From NCBI GenBank assembly GCA_037191015.1, contig JBBCKD010000027.1, positions 496,001-560,000 on the forward strand: 64,000 nt of DNA. Direction: 5' to 3'. Of this stretch, positions 52,198-61,235 are shown one piece after another; positions within the stretch are counted from its first letter, which is position 1; each line of letters begins with the position of its first letter. This DNA is from Ravibacter sp037191015. Its GTDB lineage: Bacteria > Bacteroidota > Bacteroidia > Cytophagales > Spirosomataceae. The notes beneath the pieces were generated by a model, which had not been told where the DNA came from, made no database searches, and worked only from the letters and a program-made list of their open reading frames with translations. The translations under genes and the position numbers were made by a program.

Positions 52198-53160
52198 TTG
52201 TTCTATTTATATTCCCGCTTTCTTTGCCGGCTTGCCATCAGGTTGTTTATCAGAAATATAAAGATAACGAACCTTCAGCATACCTCCCCGGGCAAACCCC
52301 TCTTACTAGCTTCCAACCATTCCGGCTCTTTTTTCGACGCCGTCGTACTCGGCATCTACCTCTCGCAGCCTATCCATACTTTTACAAGGGCCGACGTATT
52401 CAGGAAACCGGCCGTTGCCAGGTGGCTGAAAAGAATCAACCTCATCCCTGCCTACAGGGGAACCGAAGGAGGCCGCGACCATCTCAGGAAAAACGAAGAA
52501 TCGTTCAGGATGGTACGGGAGATGTTTAAGGAGAACAAATGCATCGTCATTTTTTCGGAGGGGATCGCCGCCAACGAGTGGAAGCTACGCCCCATCGCCA
52601 AGGGGACCGGGCGCCTGGCCTGGCAGACGTGGTTTGGCGAAACCCCGCAGAAAAATATGGAAGTAATACCTACAGGACTTACCTATGAGCACTATCATGG
52701 CGCCAATAAAGACGTGCTGGTCAGGTTTGGAGAGCCTATTCTCCACGATACTATAGCGGAAAATCCACTGGACCAGGAAAAATGGCTCCGGGCTTTCAAC
52801 ATGCTGCTTACCGAGCGAATGAAAGCTGCTATCCTCGAAACTCCCGGCGGCATTCCCGCTCCTTCTCTTTTGAAGGAAATTGTCCCTCAAAAAGAGAATA
52901 ACGCGTTGCTGAGATGGGCAGGGGCGCTGGGAAGGGCGGTGAATCGCCCTATCTACAGGTTATACAGTAAACCGATCCATGAGAAAACAAAGGGGACCGT
53001 GTTTTACGATTCCGTTCTTTTCGGGGCGTTGATGTATACTTATCCTATCCTGATCGGACTGCTTGCGCTTATAATTGGCAGCCTTACTTCGGCGTCGTGG
53101 GGGATTCTCTTCTTCTTCGCAATGCCGCTGCTCGCATGGCTGGGCAACCAGTATCGATGA
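52198..53160 (+). CDS. 1-acyl-sn-glycerol-3-phosphate acyltransferase-like
   Basis: A 320-residue acyltransferase of the PlsC family. The HX4D motif appears as ASNHSGSFFDAVVLG (about 38-52). The glycerol-phosphate-binding-like motif is IVIFSEGIAANEWKLRPIAKGTGRLA, and the C-terminus has two hydrophobic helices (about 262-310). It may acylate lysophosphatidate or another lipid. The start is TTG (52198), as no ATG precedes the catalytic motif. Confidence 0.88.
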   Translation: MFYLYSRFLCRLAIRLFIRNIKITNLQHTSPGKPLLLASNHSGSFFDAVVLGIYLSQPIHTFTRADVFRKPAVARWLKRINLIPAYRGTEGGRDHLRKNEESFRMVREMFKENKCIVIFSEGIAANEWKLRPIAKGTGRLAWQTWFGETPQKNMEVIPTGLTYEHYHGANKDVLVRFGEPILHDTIAENPLDQEKWLRAFNMLLTERMKAAILETPGGIPAPSLLKEIVPQKENNALLRWAGALGRAVNRPIYRLYSKPIHEKTKGTVFYDSVLFGALMYTYPILIGLLALIIGSLTSASWGILFFFAMPLLAWLGNQYR

Positions 53161-53189
53161 ATTCCTCCGGCGGATTAAACCCCGGCAAT

Positions 53190-54248
53190 TCAATCTTTCA
53201 CCCTCCCAAGCCCCAGCAGCCCGAGCATCCAGTTGGGAAGCGGCTTCTGATGCCTGCGTTTTTTCAGGTCGAGGTACCATCCTATCTTTTTCAGTACCGG
53301 CAGCTTATGCGTTTCCACGAGTTCGATAAGCGTTCCATCCGGGTCTTCCACGTAGGCAAACCGGCCGGCAGCAGATTCCATTCCGAACGACTCCCCGCTG
53401 TCGACAGTAAACGGGTAGCTGCTTTTCTCCAGCTTCGCTTTAAGGCTATCCATATCAAGCGTATCGAAGCACAGGTGAATAAATCCGCAGTCTCCCCAGT
53501 ACCGCCCGGCAAAAATTTTACGAGGCTGGCCGTCGAGATCCTGGAGCAACTCAAGCTGTATATTTCCCAGCAAATGGGCAAAGGCGCCATGAGCGGTTTC
53601 CTTCTTCAGCAGCAGCACTCTCCTGAACCTCCTGCCTGCGGCTCCTTCCGGCAAATCAGCAAACTGACCGGTTTTGTCAAACTGTATCTCGACTTCTCCG
53701 AGCAGCTCCTTGTAAAAGGCAATGGAAGCATCCATATCGGAAACTCCCAGTACCGCCCCGATAACCCCTCCTACCGGTCTCGCATCGCTCTTGAACCATG
53801 AATTATCCTCGCACACCTGGAAGGTATTGCCGAAAGGGTCGGTCCCCCAGAAACCCTTACCTGCCGGCAAGTCGAATAACCGGGATACATTTTCACCGGC
53901 TTTCTTCTGCAGCCAGCTATGCGACCTGTCGACATAAGCCGATTTAAATTTAATGGCATATATGCCCAGGTCTCCCGGAACCGGATCAAAAGGCAGCTCC
54001 GAGGGAGTACGGCTTTTAAACTGCCATATTTCAAGGCCTCCCCCACCCGACATATTGAGCGCCAGCAAGGCCCGCCTGCTATGCACGTCACCACCGGTAT
54101 AGCGCGTCATATATTTTGCCTCGGCACTGTCGTCAAAAAGAGCGACGTCAAAACCCAGCATCTGACGATACCATTTCCAAGTAGCGTCTACATCCCTGCA
54201 GCCAATTCCGACCTGTTGCACGCCTGAGATTAAGGGAGAGTTTGTCAT
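53190..54248 (-). CDS. VOC-superfamily protein (two glyoxalase-like domains)
   Basis: A 352-residue protein with two vicinal-oxygen-chelate modules. The first (about 7-150) starts SGVQQVGIGCRDVDATWKWYRQMLGFDVALFDD. The second (about 155-320) starts VIGAVLGVSDMDASIAFYKELLGEVEI and ends VEDPDGTLIELVETHKLP, with a metal-ligand Glu in IELVE. Members include dioxygenases and glyoxalases; the reaction is not known. The C-terminal 30 residues are a basic extension. Confidence 0.9.
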   Translation of the reverse strand: MTNSPLISGVQQVGIGCRDVDATWKWYRQMLGFDVALFDDSAEAKYMTRYTGGDVHSRRALLALNMSGGGGLEIWQFKSRTPSELPFDPVPGDLGIYAIKFKSAYVDRSHSWLQKKAGENVSRLFDLPAGKGFWGTDPFGNTFQVCEDNSWFKSDARPVGGVIGAVLGVSDMDASIAFYKELLGEVEIQFDKTGQFADLPEGAAGRRFRRVLLLKKETAHGAFAHLLGNIQLELLQDLDGQPRKIFAGRYWGDCGFIHLCFDTLDMDSLKAKLEKSSYPFTVDSGESFGMESAAGRFAYVEDPDGTLIELVETHKLPVLKKIGWYLDLKKRRHQKPLPNWMLGLLGLGRVKD

Positions 54249-54418
54249 GCTTAATTAAATGCTTTATTTATAGTTATCAGAAATCAGGTGTCAGAAACCG
54301 GGGAAATCAGAAATCAGCCGCAAATCCGGCTGCCTGATCACTCCGGACCGCTAAGATACTACCGTTGATACAATGATTTGCCATTAAACCTCCACTTCAG
54401 CTCCTTTCATCACTTTTT

Positions 54419-54450
54419 TTGTATGTTTCGGTCCAAAATATATACATTTA
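54419..54450 (+). promoter_or_regulatory. Promoter of the M16 peptidase gene
   Basis: TTG (54419-54421), 21 bases, TACATTTA (54443-54450). The last base of the -7 box deviates from the consensus (A for G). Leader length about 40 nt to the ATG at 54494. Confidence 0.5.
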
Positions 54451-54493
54451 CCAATTAGGCTTTCAAAATTCATCTAACAACAGTCGACTAATT

Positions 54494-57286
54494 ATGAACA
54501 TCCGTACTTCTCTTTCAAAAAGTGCCGGAATTGTATTGCTACTGCTATTTGTACTGGTCAATTCCTACGCGCAAAGCCTTCCTAAAGGAGTAAAGAAAAT
54601 CACCTCTGTCGAAGGCATCACCGAATACCACCTAGATAACGGCCTGAAAGTCCTGCTGTTTCCCGACCCGTCGAAACCGACCATAACCGTGAATATTACC
54701 TACCTGGTAGGCTCCCGGCACGAAGGCTACGGTGAAGCAGGCATGGCGCACCTGCTGGAGCACATGGTTTTCAAAGGCACTCCGCGCCACCCTAATATCA
54801 TGCAGGAGCTGACCGAGCATGGCGCCCGCCCTAACGGAACAACCTGGTACGACCGGACCAATTATTATGAGACTTTCGCAGCCTCGGAAGAAAACCTGAA
54901 ATGGGCGCTCGACCTGGAAGCCGATCGTATGATCAATTCCTTTATTGCGAAAAAAGATCTCGACAGTGAATTCAGCGTCGTCAGGAATGAGTTTGAAGCC
55001 GGGGAAAACAGCCCGTTCAGGGTATTGATGCAGCGGGTGGCAGATATGGCCTATTCGTGGCATAACTACGGAAAATCCACTATCGGCAACCGTTCGGATA
55101 TCGAGCGCGTGCCCATAGAGAACCTGCAGGCTTTCTACAAAAAATACTACCAGCCGGACAACGCGATCCTGATGGTAGCCGGTAAAATCGACGAGGAAAA
55201 AACACTGGCGCTGGTAAGTGAATATTTCGGGACCATCCCCAAACCCACCCGGATCCTGCCGCAAACCTATACGACGGAACCGGTGCAGGATGGCGAGCGA
55301 TTTGTCGAAGTGAAAAGGGTCGGCGATGTCCAGATGGCTATGGCGGCTTATCATATCGCGCCGGGAGCCCATGACGACTACGCGCCTACAGAAGTACTGA
55401 CCGAACTGCTCAGTGCCGAACCCTATGGCCGCCTCTATAAAAACCTTGTCGAAACCAAGAAGGCCAGCTCCCAGTTTGGCTTTGCCTTTCAGCTCTTCGA
55501 CCCCGGTTATGTCCTTTTCGGTATCGAGCTGTTAAAGGAAAAATCACTGGAGGAAGCAAAAAGCGCATTCCTGGCTACCCTCGACTCTACCGCCAGCCTG
55601 AAGCCTTCGGCCGAAGACGTGGAAAGAGCCAAAACTACCATTCTGAAAAACTGGGATCTGCAGTTCCGGAACGCGGAGAGAGTCGGTCTGGGCATAAGCG
55701 AGTACATCGCTTTCGGCGACTGGAGACTGGCATTTCTTTTCAGGGACCGTATCAGGAAGGTGACCTCCGAAGATATCCAGCGGGTAGCCGCTCACTATCT
55801 CAAGCCTTCTAACCGGACGGTCGGGGTATTTGTACCGGAAGCCAGTCCGTCAAGAACTGAAGTGCCGCAGCGTCCCGATATAGCGGAGCTGCTCAAAGAC
55901 TACAAGGGAGAAGAACAGGTAGCGCAGGGTGAGGCATTTGACCCTTCACCGGCCAACATTGAGAGCCGCACGACCAAAATACAGGTTCCGGGCGGCCTTG
56001 AGCTGGCATTGCTTCCGAAGCTCACCAGGGGGAATGTCGTTTCGGCCCAGCTTACCTTCAGGTTCGGCGATGAGCAGAGCCTGCAAAATAGGGGCGCTAT
56101 CCCCTCTTTTACGGCCAGTATGCTCAATAAAGGAACCACTACAAGGACCCGCCAGCAGATCAAGGATGAATTCGACCGCCTCAATGCCCGTGTAAGCGTC
56201 GGAGGAGGGGCCAACCAGGTAATAGTCTCTATCGAAACGATAAAGGACAACCTCCCGGAGGTCATCAAAATAGTAGCGGATATCATGAAGAATCCGAAAT
56301 TCGATCCGCAGGAGCTGGAGAAGCTGAGACAGGAGGAAATCACAGGTATCGAATCTCAGCGAAGCGAGCCGCAGGCGCTTGCCGTTACGGAGTTCCGGCG
56401 CAGGACCTCGCCCTACAAAAAGGGAGACCCACGCTATGCAGGTACATTTGACGAAGACCTGGAAGATATAAGGAAGGTTACTGCCGACGACTTAAGACAG
56501 TTTTATAAGGATTTCTATGGCGCTTCCAACGCTACTGCGGCAATTGTCGGCGATTTCGACAAAGCTGCCATCCAAAAGCTGCTGACCGATGAGTTCGGAA
56601 GCTGGAAAAGCCCGAAGCCGTTCAAACGCCTCGTTGCCAAATTTGAAGCTCCCAAACCGGTAAATGAAGCCATTGAAACGCCCGATAAAGCCAACGCCAT
56701 GTTTGTGGCAGGCTTCCCGCTCGCTATCCAGGATACCGATCCTGATTACCCGGCGATGGTCCTCGGCAACTACATACTCGGCGGCGGCGTGCTGAATTCC
56801 AGGCTGGCCAGCCGTATCAGGGTGAAAGACGGGCTGAGCTATGGGGTGGCTTCCCAGTTCAGCGCTTCATCGCTCGATAAAAGCGGGAACTTTCTTGCAT
56901 ATGCTATCTATGCTCCCGAAAACCTTTCGAAGCTGGAGCAGGCTTTCAGAGAAGAAATCGAAAAAGCAGTTAAGGAAGGCTTTACCGAAGACGAGCTTAA
57001 AACAGCTAAATCGGGGTATCTCCAATCCCGCCAGGTGACGCGGGCGCAGGACGGCGCGCTGTCGGGATCACTCAACAACAACCTGTATCTCAAACGTACG
57101 CTTGCATGGGACGAGGATTTCGAGAAGAAAATACAGGCCCTTACACCGGCCCAGATCAAGGCTGCTTTCAACAAATACATTGATTACAATAAAATGGTGA
57201 TCGTTAAAGCGGGAGAATTTTCAAAATCTCAGAAGAATGCACCGGCCGGCACCCCGGCTTCCGTAGGGGGCGAGCCTAAAAACTAG
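54494..57286 (+). CDS. M16-family zinc metallopeptidase
   Basis: A 930-residue exported peptidase (signal peptide about 1-26) with two M16 halves. The first half carries the inverted zinc motif HLLEH (86-90) within EAGMAHLLEHMVFKGTPRHPN, and the downstream zinc Glu is in the helix around FSVVRNEFEAGENS. The second half (about 490-900) has no HxxEH, as in the pitrilysin-type pairs. The likely job is degradation of small peptides in the periplasm. Length and arrangement are normal. It converges with the Trm112-like gene 4 bp away. Confidence 0.95.
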   Translation: MNIRTSLSKSAGIVLLLLFVLVNSYAQSLPKGVKKITSVEGITEYHLDNGLKVLLFPDPSKPTITVNITYLVGSRHEGYGEAGMAHLLEHMVFKGTPRHPNIMQELTEHGARPNGTTWYDRTNYYETFAASEENLKWALDLEADRMINSFIAKKDLDSEFSVVRNEFEAGENSPFRVLMQRVADMAYSWHNYGKSTIGNRSDIERVPIENLQAFYKKYYQPDNAILMVAGKIDEEKTLALVSEYFGTIPKPTRILPQTYTTEPVQDGERFVEVKRVGDVQMAMAAYHIAPGAHDDYAPTEVLTELLSAEPYGRLYKNLVETKKASSQFGFAFQLFDPGYVLFGIELLKEKSLEEAKSAFLATLDSTASLKPSAEDVERAKTTILKNWDLQFRNAERVGLGISEYIAFGDWRLAFLFRDRIRKVTSEDIQRVAAHYLKPSNRTVGVFVPEASPSRTEVPQRPDIAELLKDYKGEEQVAQGEAFDPSPANIESRTTKIQVPGGLELALLPKLTRGNVVSAQLTFRFGDEQSLQNRGAIPSFTASMLNKGTTTRTRQQIKDEFDRLNARVSVGGGANQVIVSIETIKDNLPEVIKIVADIMKNPKFDPQELEKLRQEEITGIESQRSEPQALAVTEFRRRTSPYKKGDPRYAGTFDEDLEDIRKVTADDLRQFYKDFYGASNATAAIVGDFDKAAIQKLLTDEFGSWKSPKPFKRLVAKFEAPKPVNEAIETPDKANAMFVAGFPLAIQDTDPDYPAMVLGNYILGGGVLNSRLASRIRVKDGLSYGVASQFSASSLDKSGNFLAYAIYAPENLSKLEQAFREEIEKAVKEGFTEDELKTAKSGYLQSRQVTRAQDGALSGSLNNNLYLKRTLAWDEDFEKKIQALTPAQIKAAFNKYIDYNKMVIVKAGEFSKSQKNAPAGTPASVGGEPKN

Positions 57287-57290
57287 GCAT

Positions 57291-57548
57291 TTATTCATCC
57301 AGTAAAAATCCTTCCAGCCTATTGTCCGGCAACCAGCGCCTGACAATAGGCTGCTCCAGCGCTTTCTCCCGGTACTCATCGGGCGTCATGACCGGGATAC
57401 CGTAAATGATTGGAAAATAGCGTTTACATTCCCGGCAGGTCAGCAAGCCTTCCAGGATATCGCCTGCTTCATTTTTAATAAATACTTTCAGGTTGAGATC
57501 GTGTTTGTCGAAAGGACAGCACAGCTTATTCATTAGTGACGCTTTCAT
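57291..57548 (-). CDS. Trm112-like zinc-ribbon protein
   Basis: An 85-residue protein of the Trm112/UPF0434 family, a small zinc-binding activator of methyltransferases in eukaryotes and archaea. The four cysteines of the zinc site are in LCCPFDKHDL and LTCRECKRYFPI, followed by YGIPVMTPDE. Its start overlaps the ThiE-like stop by 4 bp (ATGA), so it is co-translated. That it shares an operon with a class I methyltransferase 1.7 kb upstream makes a partner role plausible. This is inference. Confidence 0.9.
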   Translation of the reverse strand: MKASLMNKLCCPFDKHDLNLKVFIKNEAGDILEGLLTCRECKRYFPIIYGIPVMTPDEYREKALEQPIVRRWLPDNRLEGFLLDE

Positions 57549-58207
57549 ATTGTTCTGATAACCTTGTTTAATGATTGGTGCAGGCTTTCTGTAGCCTTGC
57601 GGGGATCGGGATCACTCATTACTCCCGATATGACGGCCACTCCTTCAAAGGCCAGGCCTTCCAGCTCTGAAATCGTTGAGAGGTTGATGCCCCCGGAAAG
57701 AAAAACGGGTAAATGCGTAAGGGTGCGGGCCTCCTGTATCGTTTCGCGTGATACTATTTCACAAGCTCCGGCAGACGCGGAGGGAAACACCGAGCAGAAA
57801 GAAACATAATCCAGGGCCTTCGCCCCTGCGGAACGGAGCGGACTGAGGTCATTCCCCAGGGTAAGTCCGACCAGGATACGGCGACCGGCGTCCCTTTGTA
57901 TATCATAGAGCTGGTCTGCAGGCATAGTGTCGAAATGAATGCCGTCAAACCCGTATTCTTCCAGCATTTGCCTGTTGTTATTAACTAACAACGCGACTTC
58001 CGCCTCACTGCAAACTGCCTTTATCTCTCCGATAAGCGTTTCCTTGTTTTCTACTCCTTTCAAGTGATCCCATAGCTGAACGGCACATACTTTTCCCGAT
58101 TGCAAAGCTTGTTTCAGCCCCTGCAGGAGTTTTTCCCGGGCCAGCGCCGGATCCAGCACAAGGTAAATCCCGCCCCTGAGTAATTTATCCTTAATTTTAT
58201 CTGCCAT
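57545..58207 (-). CDS. Divergent ThiE-like TIM-barrel protein
   Basis: A 220-residue member of the thiamine-phosphate-synthase superfamily: IYLVLDPALAREKLLQ, VALLVNNNRQMLEEYGFDGIHFDT and FLSGGINLSTISELEGLAFEGVAVISGVMSDPDP follow the ThiE layout. Usual ThiE signatures are altered. QLRxK is QLWDHLK, the HLGQxD motif is HFDTMPAD, and the pyrophosphate loop FPTxTK is FPSASAG. It may be a TenI-like or otherwise non-canonical enzyme, not a standard ThiE. It lies 16 bp after the AIR-synthase-like gene under a TPP riboswitch. Confidence 0.8.
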   Translation of the reverse strand: MADKIKDKLLRGGIYLVLDPALAREKLLQGLKQALQSGKVCAVQLWDHLKGVENKETLIGEIKAVCSEAEVALLVNNNRQMLEEYGFDGIHFDTMPADQLYDIQRDAGRRILVGLTLGNDLSPLRSAGAKALDYVSFCSVFPSASAGACEIVSRETIQEARTLTHLPVFLSGGINLSTISELEGLAFEGVAVISGVMSDPDPRKATESLHQSLNKVIRTI

Positions 58208-58223
58208 TTTTAAACCTGTCAGC

Positions 58224-59300
58224 TTACTTCCAGCCTTTTTTCAGTGCGCCCGCATATGCGTTCCAATAAGAATCCCTGCTGTTCCCGGTTACCGGCTCCT
58301 GAGCCCCGGTTATTTCATTGCAGAGCGTAATGCCTTGCGAAATGTCTGTCGTATACCCGATATTCCAGGCCGGTATCCCCTGCTCCGACAGCCTGCCGGT
58401 CAGCAGCTTTTCATCTTCCTTTTCACAGGCTATCAGCAAAGCGCCTGAGCCAAGCGATCTTATCGGATCGAAGCCGAACAGTGACGCCATTTTGCGGGTA
58501 ACCTCATTTACAGGCAGGTTTTCTTCCCTGATAACCGCCCCGCAGCCGGCTGCTCCGCACATTTCTGCGATAGCGCCCACTATCCCGCCTTCCGTCACAT
58601 CATGCATGGCGCTCACCTTGCCTGTCTCGTAGGCAATCAGCGCCTCCTGCAGCACAGATATGCTCCAGAAAGAATCGCAAAGCCTTTCCCTGGCAGGCGC
58701 TCCAAGGCTTTGGGTTACTGTCGACGGAAAGCTCTTCGCCAATATAGCGCAGGCAGCAATGGCACTTCCTTTTGTCACCAGCAAGGTTTGCCCCGGCAAC
58801 ATCCCCGAGCTAAGCAATACATCTTCTGCGATGAGGGACATGGTTACGCCGCCGGCAAAAGTAGATTCCTGCCCGTACACCTTTCCCGTATGTCCGCCTG
58901 TAATAGCTACCCCTATCTGGTCGCAATACCGGTGTATGAACCCCCAGTATTCCTGAAACTCCCGGTCGGTCACGGAGAGTGGTAAATTGAGGACAAACTG
59001 CGCATACATCGGTCTGTGCCCTGTAGTAGCCAGGTCGTTGGCTGTCAAGTGAACGGTAAGCCAGGCCGATTCGGCAAGCCCCAGGCCGGGTATAAGCGAG
59101 GCCGGATCGCTCGCCGTCGCCATCAGGAGGCCATCGGCAAGCCTGACGACCGATACGTCGACCCCATAGCGGGGACCGGCCAGTATCTCTTCCCGCTGCG
59201 CGCCTGTTTGCCGCCAGATAGTCTTTTCAAACGTGCTCCTCAGGATTTTCCCGGTATCGTTTTCCTGCATGGACATATTATCATCAGTCTGTTGCATCAT
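58224..59300 (-). CDS. AIR synthase-related (PurM/ThiL/HypE-like) protein
   Basis: A 358-residue ATP-binding protein of the PurM superfamily. The nucleotide/Mg region reads RYGVDVSVVRLADGLLMATASDPAS, then LTANDLATTGHRPMYAQFVLNLP and GGHTGKVYGQESTFAGGVTMS. The C-terminal AIRS_C part has SAMHDVTEGGIVGAIAEMCGAAG. Relatives include thiamine-monophosphate kinase and HypE. ATG at 59300 overlaps the methyltransferase stop codon (ATGA-type), so I prefer it to the longer frame starting at 59393. The role in a TPP-controlled operon is unknown. Confidence 0.83.
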   Translation of the reverse strand: MMQQTDDNMSMQENDTGKILRSTFEKTIWRQTGAQREEILAGPRYGVDVSVVRLADGLLMATASDPASLIPGLGLAESAWLTVHLTANDLATTGHRPMYAQFVLNLPLSVTDREFQEYWGFIHRYCDQIGVAITGGHTGKVYGQESTFAGGVTMSLIAEDVLLSSGMLPGQTLLVTKGSAIAACAILAKSFPSTVTQSLGAPARERLCDSFWSISVLQEALIAYETGKVSAMHDVTEGGIVGAIAEMCGAAGCGAVIREENLPVNEVTRKMASLFGFDPIRSLGSGALLIACEKEDEKLLTGRLSEQGIPAWNIGYTTDISQGITLCNEITGAQEPVTGNSRDSYWNAYAGALKKGWK

Positions 59301-60013
59301 CCTTCCATTTTCACATACAAACCGAAGAAATCGCCCAGCGGCAATCCCCACTGCTGTACCGGGAACCACGCCGGAAGACCGGTGCACGTCCACTCGATAG
59401 TGTAGTTTTGTCCTTTGAGCGCCTCTTCGACCAGGCTGATAAGCTGTGCCGGCGTATAAAAGGTAGCCGTTACGTAAAAAGGATTTTTCCCGAAGAACTG
59501 CTGGACGCGCCGCCGGATAAATTTCGGGGAATTGCGGTTCATCATCCCGAATACGATACCGAAACGCGCCACCCGCGCCGCCTCCCGAATGACATGAACC
59601 GGATCGCGATAGTATTCGAACGTCGTGATAAAAGCGAGCGAATCGAAAGTTTTATCCTTGAAAGGCATATAATGGGAATCGGCCAGCACCAGGTCGCCGT
59701 CAAATAGCCTTACACCCTGGCCCAGCATCAGAGGCGAGATATCGCCCCCGGTTGCCTCGATGCCGATTTCCTTCCACCAGCGTGTAAACCGCGTGGTTCC
59801 GCAGCCGAACTCCAGCAGGGTCCTGACGCGTTTGTCTTTGCCCACTAGCCCGGCAATAATTTTCTTCTGGTAGATCTCGGCTCTTTTGTACCGGCCTTCG
59901 TACCACAGCTCATACGTATCGGTATGTTCGCGGTTGAAAAACCACTCGCTTCTGCCCTGCCAGTTTTGCAGGTTTCCTGAAAGTTTTCCGAATTCACTTT
60001 GTTGAGGCAGCAT
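59297..60013 (-). CDS. Class I SAM-dependent methyltransferase
   Basis: A 238-residue methyltransferase. Motif I is RTLLEFGCGTTRFTRWWKEIG (about 78-98), then GGDISPLMLGQG, DGDLVLADSHYMPFKDKTFDSLAFITTFEY (motifs II-III) and IREAARVARFGIVFGMMNRNSP. It is the first gene of the TPP-riboswitch operon, about 80 bp after the aptamer. The substrate cannot be read. A methylated thiamine-related or other small molecule is one possibility. Confidence 0.9.
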   Translation of the reverse strand: MLPQQSEFGKLSGNLQNWQGRSEWFFNREHTDTYELWYEGRYKRAEIYQKKIIAGLVGKDKRVRTLLEFGCGTTRFTRWWKEIGIEATGGDISPLMLGQGVRLFDGDLVLADSHYMPFKDKTFDSLAFITTFEYYRDPVHVIREAARVARFGIVFGMMNRNSPKFIRRRVQQFFGKNPFYVTATFYTPAQLISLVEEALKGQNYTIEWTCTGLPAWFPVQQWGLPLGDFFGLYVKMEG

Positions 60014-60094
60014 GTCGTCGTTTGTTTGTTTTACTTACTCACCGCATACCGGCGGGATGAATGTGACAAACAGGTGCAGCTGACACGCTATTTC

Positions 60095-60190
60095 TACAGC
60101 ATTCCTACGCCGGTATTATCCGGATCAGGTTATACGGGTATCATCTCAGCGCACCCTGTACAAGACAGGGCAGGCACCCCGTGCGGTTAT
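60095..60190 (-). promoter_or_regulatory. TPP riboswitch (THI-box)
   Basis: On the minus strand the conserved core is complete: GGGGTGCC (60173-60180 region), CTGAGATGATACCCG, AACCTGATCCGGATAATACCG and GCGTAGGAA (60102-60110). The variable stem P3 is closed by GCCCTGTCTTGTACAGGG. It precedes the methyltransferase gene and therefore should control it and the three following genes by thiamine pyrophosphate. A -7-like box (TATCTTTA, 60197-60204) is just upstream. Confidence 0.95.
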
Positions 60191-60229
60191 GAAGAGTAAA
60201 GATAGGAGGAAGTTATTGAAAAGCCTACT

Positions 60230-61123
60230 TTATAATGGTATCCTTTCTTTTTCCCGGGCCGACTCCTCCTGCAGTTGCCGGGCGGTTTTGCGGCTGCCGT
60301 CGTGGCTCCAGCCCGGAGGGCCGAATACATACTGAAAGGCAGCGCCCAGGCTGGGAGCCTGCCAGACATCCTGAATGATCGATTTCCATTCATGAAAAGC
60401 GATGATGAACGGATTATGGGTAGTCAGGTTTGTCGTCAAACCGTATACCGGGCGTTCCTCTTCCTCCTGGAAAGTACCGAAGAGCCGGTCCCAGATAATC
60501 AGTATGCCGCCGTGATTCCTGTCCAGGTACTTGATATCCGACCCGTGGTGTACCCTGTGATGCGAAGGGGTATTAAAAATCCATTCGAATACTGCGGGCA
60601 TCTTATGTATCGCTTCGGTATGGATCCAGTATTGATAAAGCAGGCTAACCGACTGCATCAGCACGATATCGACCGGGTTAAAACCGACCAGCGGCATCCA
60701 GAGATAAAATACGAAGCTTCCCGTCAGGTTGCCCGTCCAGGTTTGCCGCAAGGCCGTACCCAGGTTATAAAATACGGAAGAATGATGTACTACATGCGAT
60801 GCCCAGAAATAGCGGATCTTATGGCTCGAACGATGAAACCAGTAATAGCTGAGGTCGTCGGCAAAAAATATAAGCACCCAATACCACCACTGCGAGCGGT
60901 CGGGTGAGAAAAGGCGAAACTGGTAAGCTGCTACCAGGGCCCCGAATACAAACAACTTTGAAACAATACCTGTCAGCACATTCCCGATACCCATTGAAAG
61001 GCTCCCTGCCGTGTCCTTCAGATCATAATGATCCTGGTGGGTACCCAACCGCCGGTAATACAATATTTCAAGTACCAGCGAAATGACAAACACCGGAATG
61101 GCATAAATGATAATGTCCTTCAT
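60230..61123 (-). CDS. Sterol desaturase/fatty acid hydroxylase family protein (copy 2)
   Basis: A 297-residue membrane di-iron enzyme. Histidine boxes are WFHRSSHKIRYFWASHVVHHSS and PSHHRVHHGSDI, with YLDRNHGGILIIWDRLFGTFQEE near the end. About four hydrophobic segments lie before and between. It is a relative of the gene at 28698-29543, sharing the WDRLF ending. The basic C-terminal tail (RKTARQLQEESAREKERIPL) is not usual. It lies 40 bp upstream of the TPP aptamer, transcribed in the same direction, yet is probably a separate unit. Confidence 0.92.
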   Translation of the reverse strand: MKDIIIYAIPVFVISLVLEILYYRRLGTHQDHYDLKDTAGSLSMGIGNVLTGIVSKLFVFGALVAAYQFRLFSPDRSQWWYWVLIFFADDLSYYWFHRSSHKIRYFWASHVVHHSSVFYNLGTALRQTWTGNLTGSFVFYLWMPLVGFNPVDIVLMQSVSLLYQYWIHTEAIHKMPAVFEWIFNTPSHHRVHHGSDIKYLDRNHGGILIIWDRLFGTFQEEEERPVYGLTTNLTTHNPFIIAFHEWKSIIQDVWQAPSLGAAFQYVFGPPGWSHDGSRKTARQLQEESAREKERIPL

Positions 61124-61235
61124 TTTGTTAGGCTTTTCTATAACAAATTTAAGATATAATCTTAAATTGATCGGCTTTCCCGGCGAAAGAACGAACTTAG
61201 CGCCTTAACAGAATTAAACGTTATCCCCGTTTCCT

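Noticed and set aside
59301..59393. Longer N-terminus of the AIR-synthase-like protein
   Set aside because: It would overlap the methyltransferase by nearly 100 bp; the Met at 59300, overlapping the upstream stop, fits translational coupling better.
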